A stretch of 47,317 nucleotides of DNA from an uncultured Christensenellaceae bacterium (GCA_910587685.1 CAJUMY010000011.1:14319-61635), one strand, 5' to 3'. Positions 7,088 through 15,979 are shown, numbered from the stretch's first letter. Translations and numbers: made by a program. Notes: a model not told the origin generated them from the sequence alone.

Positions 7088-8737
7088 TCAGATCTCCATT
7101 ATTATCGGCAATATCATAGGACGCTGTTTGAGACTTAAAGATATGAACTTATTGAGCTGTTTTCTAACGCTCGCCTTGAACGTAGCCCTGTCTTCCGCGC
7201 CCTTATAGTCGAATCTCTCGAAGGCTTTTGCTATTATATCTCTCATCTCTTCGAGATTGTCGTCGTTGAACTGTATACCTCTCGCTATTATCTCGGGCTT
7301 TCCGACCAGTCCCTCGTTCTCAAGCGATATGCTTATGAGTACTGTAACGAATCCGTCCTTTGAAAGCTGACGCCTGTCTCTTAATACCATACTGTCGACG
7401 TCGCCGACCGTTAGCCCGTCTACGTAGACGTTGCCCGCGGTAACGCTGCTCAATTTCTCGAGCTTCTTTTTTTTCACCTCGACAACGCTTCCTATATCGG
7501 TGATGAGCGTATTCGATTTACCTACTCCGAGCGTCATAGCAAGCTCCGAGTGCTGTTTCAGATGTCTGTATTCGCCGTGAACGGGTATAAAAAACTTAGG
7601 TTTTATGAGCGAGAGCATAAGTTTCAACTCCTCTTTGCAGGCGTGACCCGAAACGTGCAACTCTTCGAGCGATCCGTAAAGCACCTTTGCGCCCTGCCTG
7701 TAAAGATTGTTGATAACGTTGTATACCGACCTTTCGTTTCCGGGGATAGGAGACGAAGAAAATACTACCGTATCTTTATCCGTGATGTGTATCTTATCGT
7801 CGCCCGACGCCATCCTCGTGAGCGCGCTCATAGGCTCGCCTTGCGAACCCGTGCATATAACGCATATCTTCTCGGGCGCGTGTTTCGATATCTCGTCAGT
7901 CTCTATTATATCTTTGGGATTATAATCGAGTTCGCCTATCTCTTTCGCCATTTCGGATATGTTTATCATGCTACGTCCCGAAAATACTATTTTACGCTTA
8001 TTCCTCGTCGCCACGTTGATTATCTGCTGAAGTCTGTGCACATTAGATGCAAACGTCGAAATTATTATACGTCTGTCTCTGTGACTTTGGAATATCTTCT
8101 CGAGCGTCGCTCCGACGGCTCTCTCGGACATCGTATATCCTTCTCTTTCGACGTTGGTGGACTCGCCGAGCATCAGGAGAACTCCTTCGTCTCCTATCCT
8201 TGCAAGCGTTGCAAAATTGACGGCGTCGCCGTCGATAGGAGTATAGTCTATCTTAAAGTCGCCCGTATGGAATATTACTCCGACGGGAGTCTTTATCGAA
8301 AATGCCAACGCGCCCGATATCGAATGGCTCATCTTAACGAATTCGACGTCAAAACAACTGATCTTCTCCCTGTCTCCGCCTTTCACAACGACGGTCTTCG
8401 GTTGCGGAAGATGAGCTTCCTTTACCTTGTGTTCCATGAGCTTTAACGTAAGAAGAGTTCCGTAAACCTTTACGTTCGGGAATTCCTTTAACAAAAACGG
8501 CATAGCGCCGATATGATCTTCATGCCCGTGAGTGAGCAGTATCGCTCTGACCTTGTCTTTATTCTCGATAAGATAACTGAAATCGGGAATAAGAAGATCT
8601 ATACCGGGAGTTTCGTCTGTCGGAAACGAAGAACCGCAATCTACTATAACGATATTACCGCCGTATTCAATCGCCGTCATATTCTTTCCTATCTCGCCGA
8701 CTCCTCCCAAAAATATTACTTTTAACTGTTTAGCCAT
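7088..8737 (-). CDS. rnj: Ribonuclease J
   Basis: 549 residues, the usual RNase J length. This metallo-beta-lactamase/beta-CASP enzyme has 5'-3' exonuclease and endonuclease activity in mRNA turnover and rRNA maturation. Visible features are the zinc motif HGHEDH at 70-75, further metal ligands in MSHSISG and FHTGDFKID, the beta-CASP stretch with CTGSQGEP and SSSPIPGNE, VHGEYRHLKQH, and the C-terminal domain ending IIMEI. The start at 8737 (MAKQLKV) is chosen for its GGAGG site; an in-frame ATG 33 bases upstream has none. A promoter lies at 8942-8970. It heads the trmR-trhP unit. Confidence 0.96.
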   Translation of the reverse strand: MAKQLKVIFLGGVGEIGKNMTAIEYGGNIVIVDCGSSFPTDETPGIDLLIPDFSYLIENKDKVRAILLTHGHEDHIGAMPFLLKEFPNVKVYGTLLTLKLMEHKVKEAHLPQPKTVVVKGGDREKISCFDVEFVKMSHSISGALAFSIKTPVGVIFHTGDFKIDYTPIDGDAVNFATLARIGDEGVLLMLGESTNVEREGYTMSERAVGATLEKIFQSHRDRRIIISTFASNVHRLQQIINVATRNKRKIVFSGRSMINISEMAKEIGELDYNPKDIIETDEISKHAPEKICVICTGSQGEPMSALTRMASGDDKIHITDKDTVVFSSSPIPGNERSVYNVINNLYRQGAKVLYGSLEELHVSGHACKEELKLMLSLIKPKFFIPVHGEYRHLKQHSELAMTLGVGKSNTLITDIGSVVEVKKKKLEKLSSVTAGNVYVDGLTVGDVDSMVLRDRRQLSKDGFVTVLISISLENEGLVGKPEIIARGIQFNDDNLEEMRDIIAKAFERFDYKGAEDRATFKASVRKQLNKFISLSLKQRPMILPIIMEI

Positions 8738-8941
8738 ATAGCCTCCAAATATATTGAACGGGAATAGCATTCCCCTGATCTTTCATCGCATGATATAAAG
8801 AACGGCGCAACGCTTAAAGTAGACGTTTATCAAAATCATAACGCGCTAAGCTCGGAAATTTCAAAACGCTCGATAAAAAGTCCGCGTTATCGCTAAGACC
8901 GTTTATCCGCCGCCTTCTCTTAACTTTAATTATATACATTA

Positions 8942-8970
8942 ATTATATAGTATAATATTAAAAAATACAA
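8942..8970 (-). promoter_or_regulatory. Promoter for rnj-trmR-trhP
   Basis: On the minus strand TTGTAT (8965-8970), a 17-bp spacer and TATAAT (8942-8947), about 200 bases before the rnj start. Confidence 0.5.
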
Positions 8971-9267
8971 GGAAAAACCCGACAAATTAACGCGGCGAAC
9001 GGTCATTATGAAAAATATGCCTGTTTTTTTGCCTCGCATTACGTCGTAATTTATCGAAACTCTTCTTTAACGTTCGCGAACGAGCGTATGTTCAAAAAAC
9101 GGAATATTCGTATAAACGATAAAATCTTGTCTCAAAAATCATTAACGCTCCTCCTATTATCATTAATCTTAACGAATATGTATCGATAAAATATCCAAAC
9201 CACTCAAGAAAAGCTAAACGTAAAGAATAAAAACGGGACGTCATTCAGATCTATTCAAATATATGAA

Positions 9268-9294
9268 ATACCGCCTGCGTATTGCAAGCGGTAT
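9268..9294 (-). terminator. Hairpin terminator after the nucleotidyltransferase gene
   Basis: An 11-bp stem ATACCGCTTGC/GCAGGCGGTAT with one wobble pair is followed by TTCATATATTT on the minus strand, about 40 bases after the stop at 9332. Confidence 0.6.
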
Positions 9295-9331
9295 CCCTCT
9301 TTGACGCGTTTTCTTTCCGCGTTTGCCGCCT

Positions 9332-10048
9332 TTAACTCAGGCGTACACCGAAATAATCGGGCGAAAGAGCAACGTCGTTGTTAGTGAGGTAGTAGGAGGA
9401 GAGAGTACCGATGTCAGACCAGTAGCAATCTGAAAAATGAGCGTACATATCTCCCATGATTCGTGGAAATAAGTCCTTCGAAAAATCGTATTTCGTATCC
9501 TTCGGGATATAAGAAAAGACTTCTTTTTCGAGAATATAGATGCCCATGTTTACTACGTTACCGTCGGGATTTTCGGGCTTTTCGACGAATTCCGTTACTA
9601 GTCCGTCGTCATTAGTTTTTACGAGACCGAAACCGTAAGGATTATCGACTTTTTTTACCGACATCGTGACCATCCCGCCGCTTTTCAAGTGAAACTTCAG
9701 CATATTGCTGATATTCACGTTAGTGAACGTATCTCCGCTCATGACGAGACATCTCGAGTCGATCCTTTCTTCGACGTTCTTAACGGCTCCTGCCGTTCCA
9801 AGCGGGGCTTCTTCAAGAACATATTCTATGTTCGCTCCCCACTTCTCCCCGTCGCCGAAGTGACTGACAATACTTTCGGGCTTATAGCCTAGCGTAATGA
9901 TAATGTCTTTTATTCCGTGACCGATAAGATGCTCGACAATGTATTCGAGAATAGGTTTATCGATTATCGGAACCATAGGCTTAGGCAAATTATTCGTTAA
10001 CGGCCTGAGCCTTGTGCCGTATCCTCCGGCAAGTATAATGGCCTTCAT
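9332..10048 (-). CDS. NDP-sugar pyrophosphorylase (mannose-1-phosphate guanylyltransferase-like)
   Basis: A 238-residue nucleotidyltransferase. It opens with the signature MKAIILAGGYGTRLRPLT (1-18), followed by KPMVPIIDKPILEYI, the sugar-phosphate pocket GTAGAV at 85-90, MSGDTF with the metal Asp, and FVEKP. These enzymes make NDP-sugars from NTP and sugar 1-phosphate in the cytoplasm. Only the catalytic domain is present; longer relatives carry a left-handed beta-helix or phosphomannomutase domain, absent here. Nucleotide and sugar specificity cannot be assigned; mannose/GDP or heptose/glucose types are equally open. It is alone between a terminator and the serC promoter region. Ribosome binding site AAGGAGAGAGGG. 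Confidence 0.82.
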   Translation of the reverse strand: MKAIILAGGYGTRLRPLTNNLPKPMVPIIDKPILEYIVEHLIGHGIKDIIITLGYKPESIVSHFGDGEKWGANIEYVLEEAPLGTAGAVKNVEERIDSRCLVMSGDTFTNVNISNMLKFHLKSGGMVTMSVKKVDNPYGFGLVKTNDDGLVTEFVEKPENPDGNVVNMGIYILEKEVFSYIPKDTKYDFSKDLFPRIMGDMYAHFSDCYWSDIGTLSSYYLTNNDVALSPDYFGVRLS

Positions 10049-10177
10049 TCCCTCTCTCCTTCACTCCTCATAGCTTAGTATATTGAACCGAAGGCTTATT
10101 ATTCATACAATATCGAGTTAACGTATGATTTTTATCGTCAAAAAATTCACAACTATCATTTTTGACAACTAATATAG

Positions 10178-10206
10178 TTGATTAATATATTATTAAGTAG
10201 TATAAT
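10178..10206 (+). promoter_or_regulatory. Promoter for serC-serA
   Basis: TTGATT (10178-10183), a 17-bp spacer and TATAAT (10201-10206), about 65 bases before the serC start. A perfect TTGACA at 10162-10167 is out of range of this -10. Confidence 0.6.
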
Positions 10207-10270
10207 ATTTGAAAAGTCACGATAATTTTTTTATTGAAATAAATAAAACTATTTTATTTAAGGAGTAATT

Positions 10271-11341
10271 ATGCGAGTTTACAATTTTTCTGCAGGTCCG
10301 TCGATGCTTCCTCTCGAGGTTCTCGAAGAGGCTCAAAAGGGCTTCGTCGACTATAATAACAGCGGAATGAGCGTGACGGAGATGAGTCACAGGAGCTCTT
10401 TCTACGACGAGATCCACAACGAATGTATCGCTCTTTTCAGAGAGCTTTTGAATATCGGAGACGATTACGACGTTCTCCTCGTTCAAGGAGGAGCGTCCAC
10501 GCAGTTCGAAGCGGTACCTCTTAACCTCCTTCATAACAAAGCCGACTATATCGTAACCGGAAACTTCTCCAAAAAAGCGTACAAGGAAGCTAAAAAGTTC
10601 GGAGATATAGCTCTCGCAGGCTCGTCCGAGGACAAGAACTTTACGTATATCCCGAAGGGCGACGCTCTCAACTTCAGAGAGGGCGCCGATTACGTTCACT
10701 TCACGTCGAACAATACCATATTCGGCACGCGCTTCACTTCGGTACCGAAAACCGACGCTCCGCTCGTATGCGATATGTCATCGAACATACTTTCGGAAGT
10801 TATTAACGTCAACGATTACGGACTCATCTATGCAGGCGCGCAGAAGAACGTTGCGCCCGCAGGCGTTACGATAGTGATAGTGAGAAAGGATCTCATTGAG
10901 AGCCCCAATCCGTTATGCCCGACTATGCTCAAATATAAGACTCAGGCGGATGCAAACAGTCTCTATAATACTCCTCCCTGCTTCTCGATATATATGGCTA
11001 TGCTCAATCTTCGCCATCTTAAAAAGCTCGGCGGCGTTGCCGAAATACAGAAGATCAACGAATACAAAGCGGGACTTCTCTACGACTTTATCGACAATTC
11101 GTCGTTCTATACGAACGCTGTAGTAAAAGAGGACAGATCGCTCATGAACGTGCCGTTCGTGACTGGAGACAGCGAACTCGATAAAAAATTCGTCAAAGAA
11201 GCCGCATCGCACGGCATACAGTCGATAAAAGGTCACAAACTCGTCGGCGGTATGAGAGCGTCGATATACAACGCTATGCCGGTTGAAGGCGTTAAGGCGC
11301 TTATCGAATTCATGAAGAAGTTTGAGCTCGAAAATAAGTAA
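10271..11341 (+). CDS. serC: Phosphoserine aminotransferase
   Basis: 356 residues, full length. This PLP-dependent class V aminotransferase converts 3-phosphohydroxypyruvate and glutamate to phosphoserine. It opens with YNFSAGPSMLP; GGASTQFE at 73-80 binds the cofactor phosphate, CDMSSN (167-172) holds the PLP-contact Asp, and YAGAQKN places the Schiff-base lysine at Lys192. The ribosome binding site AAGGAG is 6 bases from the ATG. With serA 105 bases downstream it supplies the first two steps of serine synthesis; serB is not in the window. Confidence 0.96.
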   Translation: MRVYNFSAGPSMLPLEVLEEAQKGFVDYNNSGMSVTEMSHRSSFYDEIHNECIALFRELLNIGDDYDVLLVQGGASTQFEAVPLNLLHNKADYIVTGNFSKKAYKEAKKFGDIALAGSSEDKNFTYIPKGDALNFREGADYVHFTSNNTIFGTRFTSVPKTDAPLVCDMSSNILSEVINVNDYGLIYAGAQKNVAPAGVTIVIVRKDLIESPNPLCPTMLKYKTQADANSLYNTPPCFSIYMAMLNLRHLKKLGGVAEIQKINEYKAGLLYDFIDNSSFYTNAVVKEDRSLMNVPFVTGDSELDKKFVKEAASHGIQSIKGHKLVGGMRASIYNAMPVEGVKALIEFMKKFELENK

Positions 11342-11446
11342 CAATACTTATATGCGGCGTAAATACGGCGTTTTCAATTACGCTTTCATATTATAAAGAC
11401 ATAGATCTAGACCTAGATATTAGCTAAGAATAAGGAGACACAAAAA

Positions 11447-12607
11447 ATGTACAACATTAAAAAACTAAACGAAATATCGCCTTGCGCTCTTAAGGAACTC
11501 AACGAAAACTATAATATGAGCGCCGACGTCGAAAATCCCGACGGAATAATGCTCAGAAGTTTCAATATGCACGAATACGAGATAGGATCGAACCTTCTCG
11601 CAGTTGCAAGAGCCGGCGCTGGCGTGAATAATATACCTATTCAAAAGATGACGGAAAAAGGCGTTGCCGTATTCAATACCCCCGGCGCGAACGCGAATGC
11701 CGTTAAGGAACTCGTTATCGCGAATATGCTCTTAGGCTCCAGAAAGATCGTAAGAGCGGCGAACTGGTCGCAGGCTCTTAAAGGCAAAGAAGGAGTGGAG
11801 AAACTCGTTGAAAAAGGCAAAAAGGAATTCATCGGCGGAGAACTCAAAGGCAAGACCCTCGGCGTTGTAGGTCTCGGCGCTATAGGCCGTATGGTTGCGA
11901 ACGCCGCTATAGATCTCGAGATGAACGTACTCGGTTACGACCCGTATATCAGCGTCGACGGCGCTTGGTCTCTACATAGAGACGTAAAGCATATCACCAA
12001 CCTTGACGACCTGTTCAAGAACGCCGACTATATCACTCTTCACGTACCGCTTACCGACACTACGAAATACGCGGTTCGCAAAGAGACTATAGCTATGATG
12101 AAGACCGGTACGGTCATAATCAACTGCGCGAGAGGCGAGCTCGTCAATAACGCAGACATCATCGACGCCGTAAACAAGGGAAAAATTTCGAGATACGTAA
12201 CCGACTTCCCGACCGAAGAACTGCTCGGCATCGAAAATATCATATGTATTCCTCATCTAGGAGCATCGACTCCCGAGGCTGAGGATAATTGCGCGGTAAT
12301 GGCGGCTAAGGAGCTTCGCGACTTCATCGAAAACGGTAACGTTACCAACAGCGTCAACTTCCCGCAGGCTCACGCCCCGAGAACGGGCGATAAGAGGATC
12401 ACTATCCTCCACGAGAATAAGGCTACTATGATAGCTCAGGCTACGTCGTATCTCTCCGCTAACTCCATCAACATCGAGAGCATGCTCTCCTCATCGAGAG
12501 GCGAACTGGGATATATGATACTCGACGTCGTAGGCTCGCTTCCCAGCGACGCGGCTGAGAAACTCAGCGCTATAAGCGGATTCATCAAAGTAAGAGTTAT
12601 CGACTGA
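11447..12607 (+). CDS. serA: D-3-phosphoglycerate dehydrogenase with ACT domain
   Basis: 386 residues. It oxidises 3-phosphoglycerate to 3-phosphohydroxypyruvate with NAD. The nucleotide-binding glycines are VGLGAIG (141-147); NCARGEL holds catalytic Arg229, and IPHLGAST holds catalytic His270. Residues about 316-386 form a C-terminal ACT domain, the usual site of serine feedback inhibition. It is the compact form without the intervening ASB domain. AAGGAG lies 9 bases from the ATG, and a terminator follows at 12648-12686. It is probably in one transcript with serC. Confidence 0.96.
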   Translation: MYNIKKLNEISPCALKELNENYNMSADVENPDGIMLRSFNMHEYEIGSNLLAVARAGAGVNNIPIQKMTEKGVAVFNTPGANANAVKELVIANMLLGSRKIVRAANWSQALKGKEGVEKLVEKGKKEFIGGELKGKTLGVVGLGAIGRMVANAAIDLEMNVLGYDPYISVDGAWSLHRDVKHITNLDDLFKNADYITLHVPLTDTTKYAVRKETIAMMKTGTVIINCARGELVNNADIIDAVNKGKISRYVTDFPTEELLGIENIICIPHLGASTPEAEDNCAVMAAKELRDFIENGNVTNSVNFPQAHAPRTGDKRITILHENKATMIAQATSYLSANSINIESMLSSSRGELGYMILDVVGSLPSDAAEKLSAISGFIKVRVID

Positions 12608-12647
12608 TAAATAGAGCCGTAGAAAACTCGTTCAAATCGTTAAACTA

Positions 12648-12686
12648 ATGCGACGCGATATATTCAATATATGCGTCGCATTTTTT
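12648..12686 (+). terminator. Intrinsic terminator after serA
   Basis: A 9-bp ATGCGACGC/GCGTCGCAT stem (12648-12656 and 12673-12681), extended inward by an ATATAT-type pairing and followed by TTTTTT. Confidence 0.85.
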
Positions 12687-12864
12687 AGTTTCTTTCAAGA
12701 TACGCATCCGTCATACGCCGAAATAAACGTAGCGATTAATTTATATCATTAATAAGCTCTTACTCATACGAAACTGCGTAATATCATGAGACCGCATTAT
12801 CGCCGTTTTTACATTCCCTAGCGCCAAATAAATCTATATCAGATATAGATATTTTATATAAAAT

Positions 12865-12901
12865 AATAGAGTTGCTGCCAATACGGCTTTGCAACTCTAT
12901 T
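12865..12901 (-). terminator. Intrinsic terminator after the acyl-CoA synthetase
   Basis: An 11-bp perfect stem AATAGAGTTGC/GCAACTCTATT is followed by ATTTTATAT on the minus strand, 27 bases past the stop. Confidence 0.75.
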
Positions 12902-12927
12902 GCCATTACATAGTTTGACTGTTTGTA

Positions 12928-14577
12928 TTACTTGATATCCTTCCTCTTTATCTTGCCGCTGATAGTTTTCGGAAGTTCGTCGACGAATTCTACGACTCTC
13001 GGATATTTATACGGAGCGGTATGCTCCTTAACGTATACCTGTATCTCTTTCTTCAGCTCCTCGCTTCCTACGTATCCTTTCGCGAGAATTATCGTAGCTC
13101 TGACGACCTGTCCTCTTATCGGATCGGGAACGCCCGTTACGGCGCACTCGAGAACGTAAGGAAGCTCCATGATAACGCTCTCTATCTCAAAAGGTCCTAT
13201 CCTATAACCCGACGACTTTATGACGTCGTCCGTTCTTCCGACGTACCAAAGATAACCGTCTTCGTCTCTCCAAGCCATATCGCCCGTATGATAGTAACCG
13301 TCATGCCAAGCCTCTTTGGTCTTTTCTTCATCTTTGTAATAGCCCTTAAAAAGTCCTACGGGAACACCGTTTGCCGTATTAATAACTATCTCGCCCTCTT
13401 CTCCGTCCTTTGCCTGACTTCCGTCAGCCGCCATAAGTTCGACCTTGAACTGCGGATTAGGTTTGCCCATCGAACCCATTTTCGGCTCGGTACCTATAAG
13501 ATTACCGACGGCGAGCGTAGTTTCTGTCTGACCGAAGCCCTCCATAAGTCTAAGTCCCGTCGCTTGATAGAACTGTTTGTACACTTCGGGATTGAGCGCT
13601 TCCCCTGCGACGGTGGCGTAATGAAGCGACGTGAGATCGTATTTTGAAAGATCCTCTTTTATAAGGAATCTTAGTATAGTAGGCGGCGCGCATAACGTTG
13701 TGATATTATACTTTTTGAACATCGGCAATATTTCATCGGGGTGGAATCTCTCGAAGTCATATACGAATATGCACGTCTCCGATAACCATTGACCGTAAAG
13801 TTTTCCCCATACCGCTTTGCCCCAGCCGGTATCTGATATCGTCAGGTGAACGCCGTCTTCCTCGACCTTATGCCACCATGCGGCGGTAACTATATGCCCG
13901 AGCGGATACGTGAACGAGTGCACCGCTATCTTGGGATAGCCTGTAGTACCGCTCGAGAAATACATGAGCATATTGTCTCCCGCAAGTATCTCGTCGTCGC
14001 CCGACGGCCTTTCGAACGTATCGCTCATCTTTTCTATACCTTCGTCAAAGAACTCCCAACCGTCTCTCTTTTCATTGACGGTTATCCTTATTTTAAGCGA
14101 AGGGCTCTCTTTTAGAGAAAGTTCTATCTCTCTTGCAACTTCGTCGTAAGGCGTGCATACCACGGCGCTTATCTCAGCCTTGTTGAATCGGTAGACCAAA
14201 TCCTTTTTCATTAGCTGATTGGTAGCGGGCACTGCGACCGCGCCTATCTTATGCAACGCAAGCATCGAGAACCAGAACTGATAATGGCGCTTTAGAATGA
14301 GCATAACTCTGTCGCCTTTCTTTATTCCGAGACTTTTGAAATAATTCGCCGTCTTGTTGGAATAACGGTAAAAATCTTCGTACGTGAACTTTCTTTCCTC
14401 TCCGTCCTTAGACACCCATATCATAGCCGTCTTTTTATTTCCGTGTTTCTTTGCAAGTTCGTCCATGACGTCGTAAGCAAAGTTGAAATTGTCGGGATAA
14501 TCAAAAGAAATATCCTCGAGAAAACCGTTCTTATCGAGTTTTTCCTTCACGAATCTCTTGTAGATCAAATTTTCCAT
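12928..14577 (-). CDS. AMP-forming acyl-CoA synthetase, medium-chain (MACS) type
   Basis: 549 residues. It activates a carboxylic acid with ATP and CoA to acyl-CoA via an acyl-adenylate. The ATP loop is YFSSGTTGYPK at 206-216; GEALN at 325-329, GFGQTET at 347-353, YHTGDMAWRDEDGYLW and GRTDDVIKSSGYRIGPFE follow, with the C-terminal catalytic lysine Lys542 in SGKIKRKD. The layout fits the medium-chain/branched-chain branch better than acetyl-CoA synthetase, which is longer. The chain preference cannot be read. The gene stands alone behind a complete T-box leader (14622-14857), so it is expected to respond to an uncharged tRNA, which is very unusual for this enzyme class. Ribosome binding site CGGAGGACGT. 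Confidence 0.93.
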   Translation of the reverse strand: MENLIYKRFVKEKLDKNGFLEDISFDYPDNFNFAYDVMDELAKKHGNKKTAMIWVSKDGEERKFTYEDFYRYSNKTANYFKSLGIKKGDRVMLILKRHYQFWFSMLALHKIGAVAVPATNQLMKKDLVYRFNKAEISAVVCTPYDEVAREIELSLKESPSLKIRITVNEKRDGWEFFDEGIEKMSDTFERPSGDDEILAGDNMLMYFSSGTTGYPKIAVHSFTYPLGHIVTAAWWHKVEEDGVHLTISDTGWGKAVWGKLYGQWLSETCIFVYDFERFHPDEILPMFKKYNITTLCAPPTILRFLIKEDLSKYDLTSLHYATVAGEALNPEVYKQFYQATGLRLMEGFGQTETTLAVGNLIGTEPKMGSMGKPNPQFKVELMAADGSQAKDGEEGEIVINTANGVPVGLFKGYYKDEEKTKEAWHDGYYHTGDMAWRDEDGYLWYVGRTDDVIKSSGYRIGPFEIESVIMELPYVLECAVTGVPDPIRGQVVRATIILAKGYVGSEELKKEIQVYVKEHTAPYKYPRVVEFVDELPKTISGKIKRKDIK

Positions 14578-14621
14578 ACGTCCTCCGTATCAAAGCCATC
14601 GGCTTGACAAATCAATAAAAT

Positions 14622-14857
14622 AAAAACCCCGTCCCATAATCAAGAGACGAGGCTGAAAACTCCGCGGTACCACTCTTCTTGCGTTAAAAACGCCGCTCAA
14701 GGTTGCTCCTATAACGTGAAGCTCACGTACTGTCCTACTCCATTTCGGCAGTCGGCTCCGAGGTGATAATGACTACTTTCGCTATAACGTCTCGCACCGA
14801 ACGACGTCTCTCTGAATAGCTACCAAGCAGCAACGTCCCCGTCATTGCCTTTCCATG
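14622..14857 (-). promoter_or_regulatory. T-box leader upstream of the acyl-CoA synthetase
   Basis: The T-box core AGTGGTACCGCGG is at 14662-14674 on the minus strand. It is followed by a terminator stem CCTCGTCTC/GGGACGGGG (14627-14652) and TTTTTATTTTATT. Stem I has the expected AGAGAG element (about 14806-14811) and nested helices (ACGTC/GACGT, GCTAT/ATAGC, AATGAC/GTCATT). The UGGU of the bulge (14669-14672) should pair with tRNA ending A73-CCA. That suits Val, Ile, Leu and others and argues against Ser. Candidate specifiers are GTA (Val, 14774-14776, after GAAA) or ATC (Ile, 14765-14767, before ACCTCGGAG); I cannot decide between them without folding. The leader reads only toward the synthetase. 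Confidence 0.92.
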
Positions 14858-14862
14858 TATGA

Positions 14863-14891
14863 ATAATAGCACACATACGAAACTTTGTCAA
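14863..14891 (-). promoter_or_regulatory. Promoter of the T-box leader
   Basis: On the minus strand TTGACA (14886-14891), a 17-bp spacer and TATTAT (14863-14868), placing the transcription start near 14857, just before stem I. Confidence 0.8.
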
Positions 14892-15062
14892 CAACTAAAA
14901 TTATTATTTTTTAACAAATTTTACATATTTCGTCATATGCTGCTACGCTTAAACTTCTTCTGTAAATAACATTAGCGTAAGCAAGCACGCGTTATGAATA
15001 TCGTTATAACGAAAAGCTATTACGCCTTTCTCTAGATTGCCGTAACTGCAAAGAGTTTCACT

Positions 15063-15647
15063 TTACATATCCTTTCTGTCGCTCAAAGCTCTGCCGAGAG
15101 TCACCTCGTCGGCATATTCTATGTCTGAGCCTATAGGAAGCCCGTGCGCTAGTCTCGTGACTTTAACGCCGAGCGGCTTAATAAGTCTCGCTATATAGAG
15201 AGCCGTAGCTTCGCCTTCCGCGTCGGGATTGGTCGCCATAATGACCTCTTTGACCCCGTCAAGCCTTGAGAGAAGCTCTTTTATCCTGATATCGTTAACG
15301 CCCACTCCTCTTAGCGGATCGAGAGCTCCGTGCAAGACGTGATAGACGCCTTTATAATCTTTGACTTTCTCGAACGCCATAGCGTCCTGCGGTTCTTTGA
15401 CGACGCAAATAACGCTCTTATCGCGGCTTTGGCATATATCGCAAACGTCGCCCTCCGTATAATTGCCGCAAAGAGAACAAAAATGCACTTTATCCTGAAC
15501 GACGGCAAGAGCGGACGCAAAGCAGTCCACTTCTTCCTTCGGCATTTCAAGAACGGAGTACGCGTAACGCGTCGCGGTCTTTCTGCCGACGCCGGGCAAC
15601 TTCGTAAACTCCGCGATGAGTATATCTAAAGCCTCTATTCCCGTCAT
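15063..15647 (-). CDS. recR: Recombination protein RecR
   Basis: 194 residues. RecR works with RecF and RecO to load RecA on gapped DNA. A helix-hairpin-helix lies near 10-27 (LPGVGRKTATR), a zinc finger of Cys57, Cys60, Cys69 and Cys72, and a Toprim domain from about 78 with ATNPDAEGEATALY. It starts 2 bases after the ybaB stop (TAA-TA-ATG region) and relies on coupling, since no strong separate ribosome binding site is visible. It is third in dnaX-ybaB-recR, a conserved order. Confidence 0.96.
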   Translation of the reverse strand: MTGIEALDILIAEFTKLPGVGRKTATRYAYSVLEMPKEEVDCFASALAVVQDKVHFCSLCGNYTEGDVCDICQSRDKSVICVVKEPQDAMAFEKVKDYKGVYHVLHGALDPLRGVGVNDIRIKELLSRLDGVKEVIMATNPDAEGEATALYIARLIKPLGVKVTRLAHGLPIGSDIEYADEVTLGRALSDRKDM

Positions 15648-15649
15648 TA

Positions 15650-15979
15650 TTACATCATACCGCCAAGTCCGCCGAACGCTCCGAGCTTCTCTGCTCTAGT
15701 CTCGTCGACCGACTTAGACGCCTCGTTGAACGCCGCTACTATAAGATCTTCGAGCATCTCTACGTCATCGGGATCTACCGCTTCGGGCTTTATGGAAATA
15801 CCGCTGAGTTTGCCGTCGCAAGTCATCGTTACCTCCACGAGTCCGCCTGCCGCGCTTCCCGTGACCTCGAGTTCCTTGAGCTCTTCCTGAGCTTCCATCA
15901 TATCCTGCTGCATTTTCTGCGCCTGCTTCATTAATTGTTGCATATTTCCCATTCCGCCGAATCCGCCGAACTTTGCCAT
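15650..15979 (-). CDS. ybaB: YbaB/EbfC nucleoid-associated protein
   Basis: 109 residues, the usual length. This DNA-binding dimer begins with a Gly/Met-rich stretch (KFGGFGGMGNMQQLMKQAQ) and the helix KMQQDMMEAQEELKELEVTG, and carries the conserved GGLVEVTMTCDGKLSGI and DPDDVEMLEDLI. The tail ends with another Gly/Met-rich segment. It lies between dnaX and recR. The ribosome binding site is CGGAGG. Confidence 0.95.
   Translation of the reverse strand: MAKFGGFGGMGNMQQLMKQAQKMQQDMMEAQEELKELEVTGSAAGGLVEVTMTCDGKLSGISIKPEAVDPDDVEMLEDLIVAAFNEASKSVDETRAEKLGAFGGLGGMM

Larger units (their letters stand above)
8738..9331. other. Intergenic region with the rnj promoter
   Basis: 594 bases without a supported gene. 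It holds the rnj promoter (8942-8970), a terminator for the nucleotidyltransferase gene (9268-9294) and a 12-bp perfect palindrome CGTTCGCGAACG (9071-9082) of unknown meaning. The rnj leader would be about 200 nt, which leaves room for 5'-UTR control, but I see no recognisable riboswitch. Confidence 0.6.
12608..12927. other. Convergent intergenic region
   Basis: 320 bases between two convergent genes, with one terminator for each (12648-12686 plus, 12865-12901 minus). Nothing else is recognised. Confidence 0.7.

Noticed and set aside
9071..9082. Perfect palindrome CGTTCGCGAACG as a LexA box
   Set aside because: The Gram-positive LexA box is GAAC-N4-GTTC; this has the arms in the opposite order and sits far from any SOS gene. 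No LexA box was seen near dinB either.
10162..10206. TTGACA at 10162 as the -35 of serC
   Set aside because: It is 33 bases from the TATAAT at 10201; TTGATT at 10178 has the correct 17-bp spacing.
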